Shown: positions 49,013-61,300 of the stretch, one piece after another
How the letters are laid out: every line of letters begins with the position of its first letter
Position numbering within the stretch: position 1 is the first letter of the stretch
Assembly: GCF_964355755.1 (NCBI RefSeq)
Contig: NC_092671.1
Location: 33,561,304-33,625,303, forward strand
Direction of reading: 5' to 3'
Length of the DNA stretch: 64,000 nucleotides
Source: Antedon mediterranea
Taxonomy: Eukaryota; Echinodermata; Crinoidea; Comatulida; Antedonidae
Program-made: the position numbers and the translations under genes
Notes under the pieces: model-generated
The model's input: the letters and a program-made list of their open reading frames with translations, nothing else
What the model was told of the DNA's origin: nothing
Databases searched by the model: none

Positions 49013-49428
49013 GATGATACAAGAATGCCGATGACAGCTTTAGATAAACAAAATAATAAAATAGTTTGAATAGTTTACTTTAAAGGAAGGGGTGAGGCTG
49101 AGAATATTATTTGAACGTTTCGTTTTCTGGATCGATAGTAATCAAAGAATAGATTATAAACAAGGACAGTCAAGTGGTGCGAGGCTTAGTTTTATTGAAA
49201 ACATTTTCAAAAAATGACCTCATGCACTGATTATAAATACAGTAGACATAGATATACTTTATTCTTCAAATGTAGGCAAAAGAGATTTTTGAAAATCGTG
49301 TCATTGTCGGTGTAAATTGTGGTAAAATGAAAAAAAGTATTTTGCATGTCTGAAAAAAAGTCCCGATCAGACCAAATAGCGTAAGCGATGCATGATGGGA
49401 CGGAATTTGATGCCAGTAAAATAATATA

Positions 49429-50093
49429 TCTATCTATCTATATTATAAGTGAGAGAGTTTGTCTGTCTGTTTGTTTGTTTGTTCGTTCGTTATACAAATT
49501 TTTGTTACTGCACATAATCTTACATATGGGGTATCAAAATGACCGCAATTGTACCGGGAATGTGGTTGTTTGTGATGTCATTTTTGCTAGGGCTCGGGGT
49601 TGTAGGCTATGGAATTGTAAAATTATACTACAACAGTTTTACAGTATTTGAATTATCCTCAGCAAGGCGTTTGGGGAAATATAGATATAGATATACATAT
49701 TTTATTCATTAACCAATAGGACACCTATTCGATTACACATTTAGCAAAGTACTTTAACCATATCCAGCTATGTATCGGTCTCTTGGATTGTCTCATTACA
49801 GAAATCCATGTGTGAACATATAAATGTGTGAACATACACATGTTGTTTACTGTTACTGTGTTCAACTACATCACCAATTCTCCAAGGAAAGAAACGTCAA
49901 TTGTGGGAGAGTGGGGTTGGGAAATTAGGTTAAATTGAATTTGTCCATCACTGGGAAGAATTTGTTTTTAAGAAAGAGTATGGGGTGTTATTGAAGAGGG
50001 GTGAGTATAGACAGATACTGCCGTCGGGTGTTAAGTACTGAGAAGGCTGTAAACTAATCTTGAAACCCGCCCTGGAGCGGGTATAATTGCTAG
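49429..50093 (+). mobile_element. Helitron-like non-autonomous element, copy 1
   Basis: Starts TCTATCTATC, ends with a GC-rich hairpin (ACCCGCCCTGGAGCGGGT) and then CTAG followed by T, fitting the TC...hairpin-CTRR layout of Helitrons with A/T target. Contains GTTCGTTATACAAATTTTTG and TCAAAATGACCGCAATTGTA, which recur in later copies. No helicase. Confidence 0.5.
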
Positions 50094-51780
50094 TATTATA
50101 TAAGTGAGCGAGTTTGTCTGTCTGTTTGTTCGTTATACAAATTTGTGTTACTGCACATACCTATACATATTGGGCATCAAAATGACCGAACTTGTACCGG
50201 GAAGGTTCTAAACTACATTTCAACATCATCCGTCAGCTAGGATCTAAGTTAGGGGCCAACGTGTTGTCAAAATGACCCTCTTTTCCCCACTTTCGATGTC
50301 TGTTTGTTATACAAGTTTCTGTTTCTGCACGTAACCATACATATGAGGTATCAAAATGATCGCAATTGTACCGGAAATTAACTACATTAAAAAAATTCCC
50401 CGAGTCCTGGGGTTTTTGTGGGAGGGGGAGGGTGGGGTTTGTGATTTCATTTTTGCTTGGGCTCGGGGTTGTAGGCTATCGAATTGTAAAATGATACTAC
50501 CAATGTTTTACAGTATTTGAATTATCCTTAAGAAGGGCTTTGGGAAAATATAGATATACATATTTTAATCATTAACCAATATGACACCTATTCATTTACA
50601 TATTTAGCAAAGTACTTTAACCATATCCAGCTATGTATCGGTCTCTTGGATTACCTCATAGTCCGGTGGCAGGAAGGAGGTGGGAATCAAATTGCCATCT
50701 AACGTTTCTAGACCAAATTTTTTCGTAGATTACGAATATGAAAGGTAAAAGATCAGGATAGGAAGCGTTTTCGAGATATAATGGGTCAAAGTTCAAAATT
50801 GACCAATTACAACAATGTATTATGTATTTGTATTATAACAAATTTATTGAAGCACAATTTGTTCTTTTATTACATGTTTATGATTATAGGTGTCTATTCA
50901 ATCACCTTATGAAAAAAAAAATGCTTTGTGATTAAGGGTCAAATGTCAATATTGACCAATCATAGAACGTACCTATAATGTTTTCTCATCCTGTGAATCA
51001 ATCATTCGCAATGTAAAAGAGTGAATAAATCATTTCAACAGCTGACATAAAGTCAATTTCATCAGTTGACATAATGTCAAAGGTCAAAATTTTAATGCGC
51101 GTATTAGTTAACAAATAAATGCAAAGTTGTCCAAACAAAATATTAATTGTTTTACAAGTAATCAAATTATTTGATCAGTAAAGTTATGTTCTTTCATTAT
51201 AATTTTGAATAATATAATTATAATACTTTTTTAAATCAAATCAGACTTCGATCAGGATAGAAAGCGAATAGGAAGAGAGATAAGGGGTCAAAGTTCAAAA
51301 TTTACCAATTATAACAATGTATTATATACATATGTATTATAACCAATTTATTGAAGTTCAATTTGGTCTTTTAATACATTTGTATGGTTATAGGTATCTA
51401 TTCAGTCGCCTTATAAAACAAATACTTTGCAATTAAAGGTCAAATGGCAATATTGACCAATCACAAAATTTGCATATAAAATCAAATAAAAACTTATTTA
51501 TTTAAGACAAATGTTATGTTTTATCATTCTGACATCAATCATACACAATCAAAGAGCACATTCATCTTTACACTAGTTGACATAGGTCAAAGGTCAACAT
51601 TTGAACAAGTGATATACTAAATAATGCAAAGTTATTCAAACTATGAGATCGATCGTTATTTGATCAGTGAACTTATGGTATTTTTTCTAGTGCGCATTAT
51701 TTTAAATGTATATAATACTGTAAAATAAATAATAAAATTAATATTACTAGAGGGTGAGCTCGCTTCGCTCGCTCCCCCTC
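50094..51780 (+). mobile_element. Helitron-like copy 2 and associated duplications
   Basis: Begins directly after copy 1 with TATTATATAAGTGAGCGAGT, and repeats the TTATACAA/TGACCGAACTTGTACCGG block twice (50.11 and 50.30 kb). It then contains a direct duplication of about 360 bp with a 500-bp period (50.75 and 51.26 kb, both with GGGTCAAAGTTCAAAATT-type words). It ends in a GC-rich hairpin, CTAGAGGG...CCCTCTAG, at 51746-51782. Confidence 0.4.
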
Positions 51781-51789
51781 TAGGAAGTG

Positions 51790-52850
51790 TAGACGATGGT
51801 TTTCGGAATGATAATGTTCTCCTTATACGTTTTCTGTCGGTTACCATTATTGAAAATGAAAATGCTTGACATTCGTAAAACTAAACTACTTTGTTTTACA
51901 GTGTTTTAGATGATTAATAACATTTTAAAGTACAGTTTTTATTGTTTGGTAGGGCCCTTTGGGGAGGCGGAGGTCATTTGAGGGAGGTGCTTATTCGAGG
52001 GATATATGTTACATTTTGTAGTTTTAATAATAATGGTAATCAAATGAAATCCTCTAATAGATATGAAAAGTTCTAAAAAAGAATAACAAATGCTTGGTAA
52101 ATTGTAGATAACAGTGCGGTGAATTCTACTACAAATAGTACCGTATAATTGTGTTGTTATAAATATGTGGATGGACGTTTATTAGATAGTTGGGTTGGGG
52201 GGGGGGGTGTTTATTATTCAAAGTGATGTTTTATTGGAGAGGCGTTTATTCAAATGAATACCATCCTAATAATTATTAATACATTATTTAATTTAATCAT
52301 CTTTTGAAACTTACTGCTGTGACAGAGTGGGCCCAAGAAAGAAGAAATTATGGTACGGCTTGCAACATGGGCAGACATCTCGGTCCTAACGGGCCACAGG
52401 AAGATAGCCTACAGTTATTCCTGCAAGCTTACTCAATAAAACTCAGCTATCGGGATTTCACTCGAAAAATGTCTTATCATCAAATCTCCCTATGTAATTT
52501 TATAATACTATTCCCCACAATATATTCTGATTCTTTATGGCGTATATTTAATTTGATCTTTATCAATTTGCAGTATAATTCCTATTATTTAACGACTGTA
52601 CCTTCACACACGCGCCGCGGTATGTTTTAAAATAAACAAAAAACTGAAATGGCTATGATTAATGGCCAACTTAAGCTCCAGTCCTACCATATCTGATTTT
52701 TTTTTCGTCTTCCAAAGGGACACTGTATTGATTGATGGAAAGTGCCTGTTTCCAGTCACCATTAGGGTCAAATCTATTATTTTAACTGCTCCCTTGTGTA
52801 TAAAAGAGAGAAAATATTTGAATCCAGGTTGTTGCAAGGTGAACTTATCA
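51790..52850. other. No gene recognised
   Basis: Contains a G11 run near 52.20 kb. A 108-codon frame at 52304-52630 and a frame on the other strand lack recognisable domains and splice context. Confidence 0.35.
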
Positions 52851-52852
52851 TA

Positions 52853-53940
52853 GGCCCTGTTCAAACCCATGGCGTTAGACCGTTTTAGCGTACAACGTTA
52901 CTAGCAAGGTCACGTTACAAACCGCAGAGAAAAAAAACGAGGTGTTCAGACCCATAGCGTACGATTATCGTTACAACGGAAGTACGTCATTCAGGTTGTT
53001 TCTAGTTGCATATTCATGTGCTCTTACCCACATGTTTTAATCATTATTTCCACTGTATATAGGCCTAGATCTCAGCCCTACAATTATGACAAAATTTGCC
53101 GTAAATAAAGCATACCTCAGCATTTATTTAAGAAAAATATAGTAAAGCCAAATTTCTGTTTCTATTATTTTTATTTTGTAGTAAAAAAACATTTTCCCCA
53201 GGCTCTTGTGTTGCGAAAATAAAGCAGGCCTCCTAATGATGAAGAAAAAATTGATTGTGATTAGTCTATCCAGTCCAGTCAAAGATATATATTCCCACCC
53301 AGAGTCCAGTGCAGTCGGTTGCTAATAACCCTTAACTTGCTAATAAAAGGGACCCAGCTCTCTTGTTTGTTTACTGAATTTTTTAGGAGTTAGGGGGTTT
53401 TCAGCATTAAACTTGTCCAGTCTAGTCTGCCTTGTATGATGAATGAGTGACTTGATGTCCCACGCTAGTTTTTAGCTTGAATGAAATGCGTGAATGGCTC
53501 TAGGCCTAGCTAGGCCTAAAATCGGATGGGATCGTAGTCCCTATGTTTAAATACAAGGTGCAAGTATTTAGTCATTTGTTTGAAAATATAATGTTAATCA
53601 GTTGATAGTAGTTTGTAGCCTTTGTAACAGTTGTATTTCTAGTGTAGTTAGGCCTTATTTATTCTGCCCTTTTTGTTATTGAAATCCATCTCACACATTG
53701 ACGATACAAGATGTCAGCCTAGGTCAAATCTTGTTTCGCGTCATAACAGGAAACGTTCTGATTGGATACAACGTTGACTTACAGTAGCGTCGTACGCTAA
53801 AATGGTACTATCAACCGTTTTCCACTACAACGCTACAACCGTTGTACGACGCGTTGTACGCTAATCCCCAACTGTTCAGACACACATTCTTTTAGCGTCG
53901 TACGCTAAAACGGTCTAACGCCTTCGGTCTGAACAGGGCC
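52853..53940. mobile_element. 1.1-kb terminal-inverted-repeat element without transposase
   Basis: The left end GGCCCTGTTCAAACCCATGG and the following GCGTTAGACCGTTTTAGCGT are matched in reverse at the right end (ACGCTAAAACGGTCTAACGC, then GAACAGGGCC). Sub-terminal repeats of TTAGCGTACRACG occur in both arms. No coding capacity, so a non-autonomous DNA transposon. The superfamily is uncertain. Confidence 0.75.
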
Positions 53941-54289
53941 TTAAACCCGGAAATTACTTTGACCGGGAAGAATTGAAATTGAGATAAAAATCTAATGTTG
54001 AAATCATAAATTGTGTTAAAAAACTCTTTATAATATCTTCCTAAGATAGAAATATGGAACAATAGCGTCGCTGTGAACACTAATGTTATCAAATCTACGT
54101 TTCGCGGTACATCTCAGATAGATAAGGTAGGTATCCAATGCGGAGATTTGTACCGAAGTTTTTGCATTGTGCTCGCCTATGTCAGAAATAACCATAATTT
54201 ATATATAGATGACTGTTAAAATGTTATGATGTTAAAATGTTACGCTGACCTTCAATGATTTGCCACTACACAGTTGCATTTATTAGGGC

Positions 54290-55520
54290 TACAATATTCG
54301 TTTTTGGAAAATAAACTACTATTCATCAGAACCAGAGAATACCAATTCGTCCACAAGATAGGGCATAGGCAGATCTATGTGGCCACATATAGTTTGGCCC
54401 ATACAGCAAAGAGTTGCCTGTACACAAAGGATTCTAAAATAACCCATAAGGATTTTCCCGAATGAACCCTCTAAGGAACCTTTCGGAAACTCTATGTGGT
54501 GTCACTTAACTCTTCCCTGGTGGTGTGCTACATAAGGCCCTGTATTAGAAATTAATATGGGGTAAATAGTTCATAGATGAACTATAGAATAAAACTAAAT
54601 GTGCACCCTCAATCTTTAAATAACATTTATGAATTTGCCCAAATGAATCCAAGGGCTGACCTTCACGGACCTTTTGGGGTTCTCTATGTGGGCTACAAGA
54701 GACCCTATATTGGAAATACTGTATGTGGGGTGAACATGTAGGTTCATAGAGATATAATAAATATCTCTGTGCACCCTCGATCATCCATAAGGAACATTTA
54801 TCGATTTTCCCAAATTAACCAAAAGGCCGGTCATCCTCTGTGGATGGACATTAAGCCCCATAATGGAAATATAAGTGGTGACACTGTGAGTTCATATAGA
54901 CAGGCGCAGCCCATGGAATAAAGCTGCCTGTGCACTCTCGATTCTTAAGGAAAATTATGGATTTGCCCAAATTAACCCAAGGGCCGGTCCTCCATGGATG
55001 GACATTAAGCCCCATAATGGAAATATAATGGGTTACACTGTGGGTTCCTATAGACAGGCGAGGCCCATGGAATAAAGCTGCCTGTGCACTCTCGATCCTT
55101 AAGAAACACTTATATGGATTTTCCTAAATTAACCCAAGGGCCGGTCCTCCATAGACATTAAGCCCCATAATGGAAATATAAGGGGTGACAATGTGGGTTT
55201 ATATAGACAGGCACATAGAATAAACCCTCTCGATCCTTAAGGAACCCATATGGATTTTGCCTAAACTGAAAGAACAGGTCATCTATTTAGACCCTTCTGG
55301 GGTTCTCTATTGTATGTTCAGTTCAACATTAGGCACCTCTATCGGATCAATGCATTTGGCTACATTTAAGTTACTGTGTTAGAAATATATCGGGTAACTA
55401 AAACTGTGGGTTCCAAGATTAAGCCATGGGAAAAGTCATGTCTGTGTACCCACAATCCTTTTAAAAGGAACTCATATGGATTTGCCAAAATGAACCACGG
55501 GTAATTTCTGGACTCTCTAT
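54290..55520 (+). repeat. Satellite-like tandem repeat, about 158-bp unit
   Basis: Three clear units at about 54.82, 54.98 and 55.14 kb share GACATTAAGCCCCATAATGG, AATAAAGCTGCCTGTGCACT and GATTTGCCCAAATTAACCCA. More diverged units of about 160-180 bp extend on both sides. No gene. Confidence 0.8.
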
Positions 55521-55599
55521 GAGCCGTACATTCCGTTTAATTAGATATACATGGATACCTGAATGAAATTGCTCAAATTTTTCTGAAAGACATTGTACT

Positions 55600-56460
55600 G
55601 TATATATTCCCCTTCCACACCTCTTTGAATTAAATCAGCCCCGATAGGCTCTTAGGTACAGGATTTCAAAGCAATAATCACACTTGTATTTTTCAAACAG
55701 TTATTCTAGTAGATTGAATAAAAATATCTATCATAAACGTTAGAAATATCTATGCCATGTCGTTATTTAGATGATAAAAACAGGTCAAAGGTTAAAATTA
55801 CAGAAAAATAGGTGTTTCAGTCACTTTTTGAAAAAAATGTTGCATTATGGCAAGTATAAACATATATATTGTGAATAATTTGACACCAAAATTGGCTCCC
55901 TATGATAAATATTTATTAATTTATGTTATTGTAACCTTATTCAATTATGTCAAAGGTCAATAACCACACTTCCTGTCATTTTCAAGCAATATCATCTGTT
56001 ACACTGAATATAAATGTATATCTTAGGAACAATTTGCTCCTATTTTTAATTCTCTCCGACCTGCCGTTACTTATAGATATAGCGAAAAGAGGTCAAAGAT
56101 CAAAATTGCTAAAAATGGGGTTTCCGGTCAATTTTACATAGACAATTCTGTTAGAGCTAATATAAACATATACATTGTGAACAATTTGACACCAAAATTA
56201 TCTCATTATGTCCAGTATTTCCAGAGATATAGCATGTTTTATAAAAAAATAGCGGCCATTTTGTTTATGCTAATTATGCAAATTGTTCAATGCTGACAGC
56301 CGTCCAGTAAAAAAAATCTTCATTCTGATGGTATAGAGAATCAAAATCCATAAAAAAAAAACTATAGAAAACATTGCAAGGTTAAACCCTTTGGCTTCCG
56401 GACTATAGGTACGTTCTATGATTGGTCAATATTGACATTTGACCCTTAATCACAAAGGGA
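55600..56460. repeat. Diverged inverted relative of 50.7-51.6 kb
   Basis: The segment 56403-56458 (GGTACGTTCTATGATTGGTC, then AATATTGACATTTGACCC) is the near-exact reverse complement of about 50926-50978. Several AGGTCAAAGGTCAAAA-type words are shared. Confidence 0.6.
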
Positions 56461-57194
56461 TTTTTTTTCATAACTTTCGATGTTTGTTCGTTATACAAAT
56501 TTATATATCTGCATGTACGTCGTAACCATACATATGGGATAACAAAATGATCGCAATTGTACCAGGAATTGTGGTTGGAAAATGTTAAAGTATTTTAATT
56601 ATCCCTGGAAAGTGGCTGGGAGTTCGGGGTGAGGATGGCCTATAACCAAGACCGAAACTGTATTGGAAATGTTTTTGAAAACTGCCACTGAGGGATTATG
56701 AGTGATGGCTAACATAATTTTTACTGGAACCTCCCTTTGAAGAGGGAGAGGAGGAGGACCGAAAATACTGGCGTAATGAAGTAGCCTATAGGATTGGAAT
56801 TGTAATAGGAAAAGCTACTACATTTGAACTGTCCAGGGGATGAGGTATTAAGGTCTGTTGATTGTGGCTTGGATATTGAGAGGAGAAAGAAGGCTAGGGG
56901 GCAGCAGTATCAAATTAGATATTTTAATAATCAGCCATGACACCCATTTATTTACACAGTTTACAACGTACTTAAACCATAGACCTATCGTAGATGTATT
57001 CTCTCTCATTTTGAAACTGAAGTTGAATTAAATTTGTACTGGGAAGAATTTGTTTTTAAAAAAGAGTGTGAGGTGTTATTAAAGAGAGGTGGGGGTTGGT
57101 GAGTATATGTAGGCCTACTGGCGTCGGCTTTCATGTACTGAGAAGGTTTTAAACGAATTTTAAAACCCGCCACGGGGCGGGTATAATTGATAGT
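56461..57194 (+). mobile_element. Helitron-like copy 3
   Basis: Repeats GTTCGTTATACAAATTTATA and TGATCGCAATTGTACCAGGA, and ends with the hairpin ACCCGCCACGGGGCGGGT followed by ATAATTGATAGT, so the terminal CTAG of copy 1 is ATAG here. Confidence 0.45.
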
Positions 57195-57199
57195 ATAAA

Positions 57200-57320
57200 T
57201 ATATTTGAAACGATAAAGATGAGGAAATCTGTGAGAATGAGAAAAAGTCGCCCCAAACGAGACTCGAACTCGGACCGCCTGCTTGATGTTCAGATGTCTT
57301 AACCATTAGACCACTGGGGC
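57200..57320 (-). mobile_element. SINE with tRNA-like head
   Basis: Reverse strand 57320-57250 (71 nt) folds like a tRNA: 7-bp acceptor stem GCCCCAG/TTGGGGC, perfect 4-bp D stem, 4 of 5 pairs in the anticodon and T stems, and B box AGTTCGAGTCTC. Position 33 is C instead of T, and the sequence runs directly into a body shared with 45.52 kb. SINE head is therefore favoured over a working tRNA. Best tRNA resemblance is to Arg-type sequences. Confidence 0.5.
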
Positions 57321-57324
57321 TTTT

Positions 57325-58315
57325 ATGGTATTGTTCAAACTCGATTGGATAGCGACTCTTTAACATTCTCGGCTTGGTACGGCGGAACAGCGCTAGTCCT
57401 AAGTTGTACGCACGCGCACCAGAGATCAAATTGATATGCCTCGTGAATAAAAATGTATTGTTTCGATCTTATCTCGTCAGTGCAGCTCAGGTTTCGAAAT
57501 GAAATGTACCGCAGAACATAATTATATATATATATATATTAATGTTTTGTGTTTAAAAAAAAATGTAATACACCACTGGGTAATTAGCCTTATGGGTTCG
57601 TTCTACGACAAAAAAAAAAACTAAACAACAATTCGAATTCATAATTTATTTATTTGATTATCTTTTAAAGAAGAAATTATCAACATTATTCAATTTGATT
57701 GTTTTTCTTTTTTATTCCTTATGGCCCATTTTACAGGTTTACCAGTTACAAATACGGTAGAAAATCATAATTTTATTTCAATTGATACGTACTTTAACAT
57801 TGTTAAGTTTATAAATAATACTAGCATATACATTATTGATTAAATGCAAAATGTGATAAAATATAATATACATTAACAACTATATTCATTTTTTATGCTA
57901 CGACTGTGATTTTCGTCGAAACGAGTATATTTTTCGAATATGAAAGGTGTCAGCTCACAAAAAATTTGTGATGTTTTTATTTATATTATTATATTTCTAA
58001 CCAATTCACCATTCAGAACCCCAACAATTTAAATCACTTGAGAAAATTATAATAAGTGATGTAGACCTACTAAAAAAAATACATTAGGATAAAGCTACAT
58101 ATTTACAAGCTGTAATGATAATCATTTCACTCAACAAAGAAATTCATCCATATTGGTTTTAAACAGAAACTAGCTTTGTCGAAATGTACGTCTATTATTG
58201 ATGCATACTAATATAGAGAGTAGGTCTATAATAAATACTTTTGTGAAGTTGTCGAAAAAACAGTTACATAGACCCACTTCAAATGATCTACCATGAACCG
58301 ATGACGTTACACGTG
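57325..58315. other. Spacer 3' of gene F; no gene recognised
   Basis: AT-rich with a short (TA)n near 57.52 kb. Holds the likely 3' untranslated region of gene F. Confidence 0.35.
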
Positions 58316-58320
58316 ATAAT

Positions 58321-61300
58321 TTACCGACGGCGGCGGCGGCCAAAAGAAACTTAAAATAATCGAAATATTTGAATTATCAACCCTATTTTAGACGATTTAC
58401 AATTTTCGTGTGGTAGCCCTAGTATATAAAAGTATAATATTAAACTGATATTAAGGTTTTATAAATTTAAAAATAAGAATAATTATGGTTACAATATTTA
58501 AGTTATTAAAGATGTATTGTCATCCACAAACCCACATAAATATTACTACAATTTAATTTTGAATAGCCCATTTTGTAGTTTTAGTTAATCACTTCTGAAA
58601 TAAAAATTGTTTTTACTCTTAAAAGACAAAACAAATTCAACCCATTTAGGCCTACTGGTAGTCAGTTTTAAATTAGTTCTTTTGGTCAAAGTGAATAATC
58701 ATTATGGAATATTCAACAAACTAATTTAAAAAAAAGTCAAGGGGACAATTATTATATTATCTTTAATACTGTAATGCCTTGTAACCTAAACTCTCTTTTT
58801 TGCCACTCAATATCCTACAAATAATAATGGTGTTTTCTATAGACCTTCATTATCATACTGTGCAACTGGCCTATGTATTTTCTCAATTAACATATTATTA
58901 TTATTGAAAAACATCACAATTTGTATTTATATTCAACATAATCAGTTTACTTATTGCCTTGAAAGTTAAAAACTTAAATACAATATTGAAGTGTACGACA
59001 TAATATTATATAGATTTATTTAAACTTACTTATTTATCTTTGTTCTAAAATTGAGTTAAAAATCTTACCTATTTTGTTCACCTGCTTGCTTCCTTACATA
59101 AAATAAAAGAAATAATTAGAATATCCATCAATTAATTGTCTTAACTGGAATGTTGTAAAACAAATAGCCTAGGAAGAATAGTATGTTATAGGAAGTTGGT
59201 GGTACACATTTGACATAATTACATATTTTACTTATGATTAGGTTTAGTTATAATTTGTTATTGTTGTTTCAAAACTTCAAATGCGGCGAGCTTATCCATT
59301 CGAAAGTGTGCACACATTCGGGTGAATTTAAAATCAACTGAGTTGAATACTTAAATGTTCCCCTCTTCAAACTCTGGACACACTGAGGTTTATACGGTAG
59401 CAATTATAGGTTATTAAATGCAAATGGTAGGAGTAGAGTATGACGACACAACTGTTTATCTCCGTGGTTTGAACACGGTAGTTACACACCAATTGGTATT
59501 GTGTCAACAAAATGCATTTAACGGTACTTAAAATGAATATGTAAAAACGTTTTTCTAATAATACTATTTTCAAATAATTCTATTGAAAATTCTATTAAAA
59601 ACTGGATGCCTATTACAAACGCATCGGATTTTTCAAAGTATTAAAATAAATGTATACAGCTAAATCATTCCAGACTCACCTCCATCCCGACGGACTCTTT
59701 CATCTGAAGTGCATTCTAATGAATAGTATCAAAAGTATATAGTAATTAACCAGAGAATAGTAAAATTAAATTTGTAATTCAATCAATTATTTGTTTGTCT
59801 TATCAATATTGTCAAATGAATTATAACACAAAACTATGGTTATACATTTTTTAACCATTTAACATAATCTAATAATAATTATTAACTTAGCCTAATTATA
59901 ATGTACACGGGTTAAATTGAGTATGACAAAGTATAAAAATAATTATTGTTTATGATTACAAGGGGTAAACTAATTTCACGAAGTTCTCGTTTGGTTAGCC
60001 GTTCTCGATTGAGAACGTCAGGCCGTAGGTCACCTAATTGTGTGAGGTTCTTGTTTGGTTAGCCGTTCTCAATTGAGAACGTCAGGCCGTAATTGACAAG
60101 TTGACATATGCATTGCCTTTGCGTTAGAGAGACCAGTAACGTATTTGCATTATATATGTATATTAAAATTAAATAAAATTGAATTAATAATAAATAATAA
60201 GTATAAATCAATTAATCAATGTCTAGGGTCACACAACCAATCTAAAGCTCATGGATATAATACAAGTGATCGACTACTATACCTTCTTGGCTTAGATAAA
60301 TTATACTATACTACACTAGATTAGAATATGCATGTTGCAAAATATCTAAGTGCTGTGAATATGTGCAATGTATAACTATAATATTTTTTTTTATTACACG
60401 TCCAAATGTATTGTTTATTATAAATTTATTTTAGTTAAGATCATCAAGCATAATTTTGATTCTTAGTCTAATTCTCGAATCACTTTATGATACTACGGTT
60501 TTATTGTTTAATTCCTACATAGTTACCAATACTTATCACCAGCCTGATTGCCTTCTGGAGTGCATTCTATTGAATATAATAAAGCAGATCATTTGAAATT
60601 GCAATGATTGTATGTATTATCAATATTATTAATGATAATCATGATAATATAACATAACTTAGGTTAATAAGTTTTGATAAATTATTAAAAAATAAAATGT
60701 CTCGAATAATAAATTAATCAAAATACCGTTATAAATTACTTATTAGAAATTTAGAAATATTAATTTATTATTTGTTGACGGGTGTGACAAATTTAAGGTA
60801 TTTTACAAATAACTGTAACTGTAATTATTTAATTTATCATTATTTTTTTTTACAGGTTTTCAAGTAATTTATTCGTGTTTTAAAATTATTCCGATCAGGA
60901 ATGTGTAGTTATTCACATATCTCTACCTTCCCGGCGGATTGTGTTATGACCTGAAATTGATATGAATAAAAACTATTAATGATTCGGTAAATAAGATTGT
61001 TTGTATTTCATAATTATGACTTTGATAACATGAATTACGATATAAATAAAATATTAAACCTTTGATTTTTTATTAGTTTAAAAATGTAAACAAATATAAC
61101 ATTTGACTGTATTTGACCAGGGAGTTGTAACATTTTACAACTCCCTGATTTGACTTACTTTCTTTATTTATTCCAGAAAGAATAACACCTGGATCTGAAA
61201 GAAGAAATTATGTCAGGTTTAGTTTCAGTTGTTTTAAATTGTTATGTTCGTAAATAAATGAACCACGCGTTAAAACGTACATAGGAATGTGTAATGCATC

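Noticed and set aside
57250-57320. Functional tRNA gene
   Set aside because: C instead of T at position 33, mismatches in two stems, and direct continuation into a SINE body that recurs at 45.52 kb.
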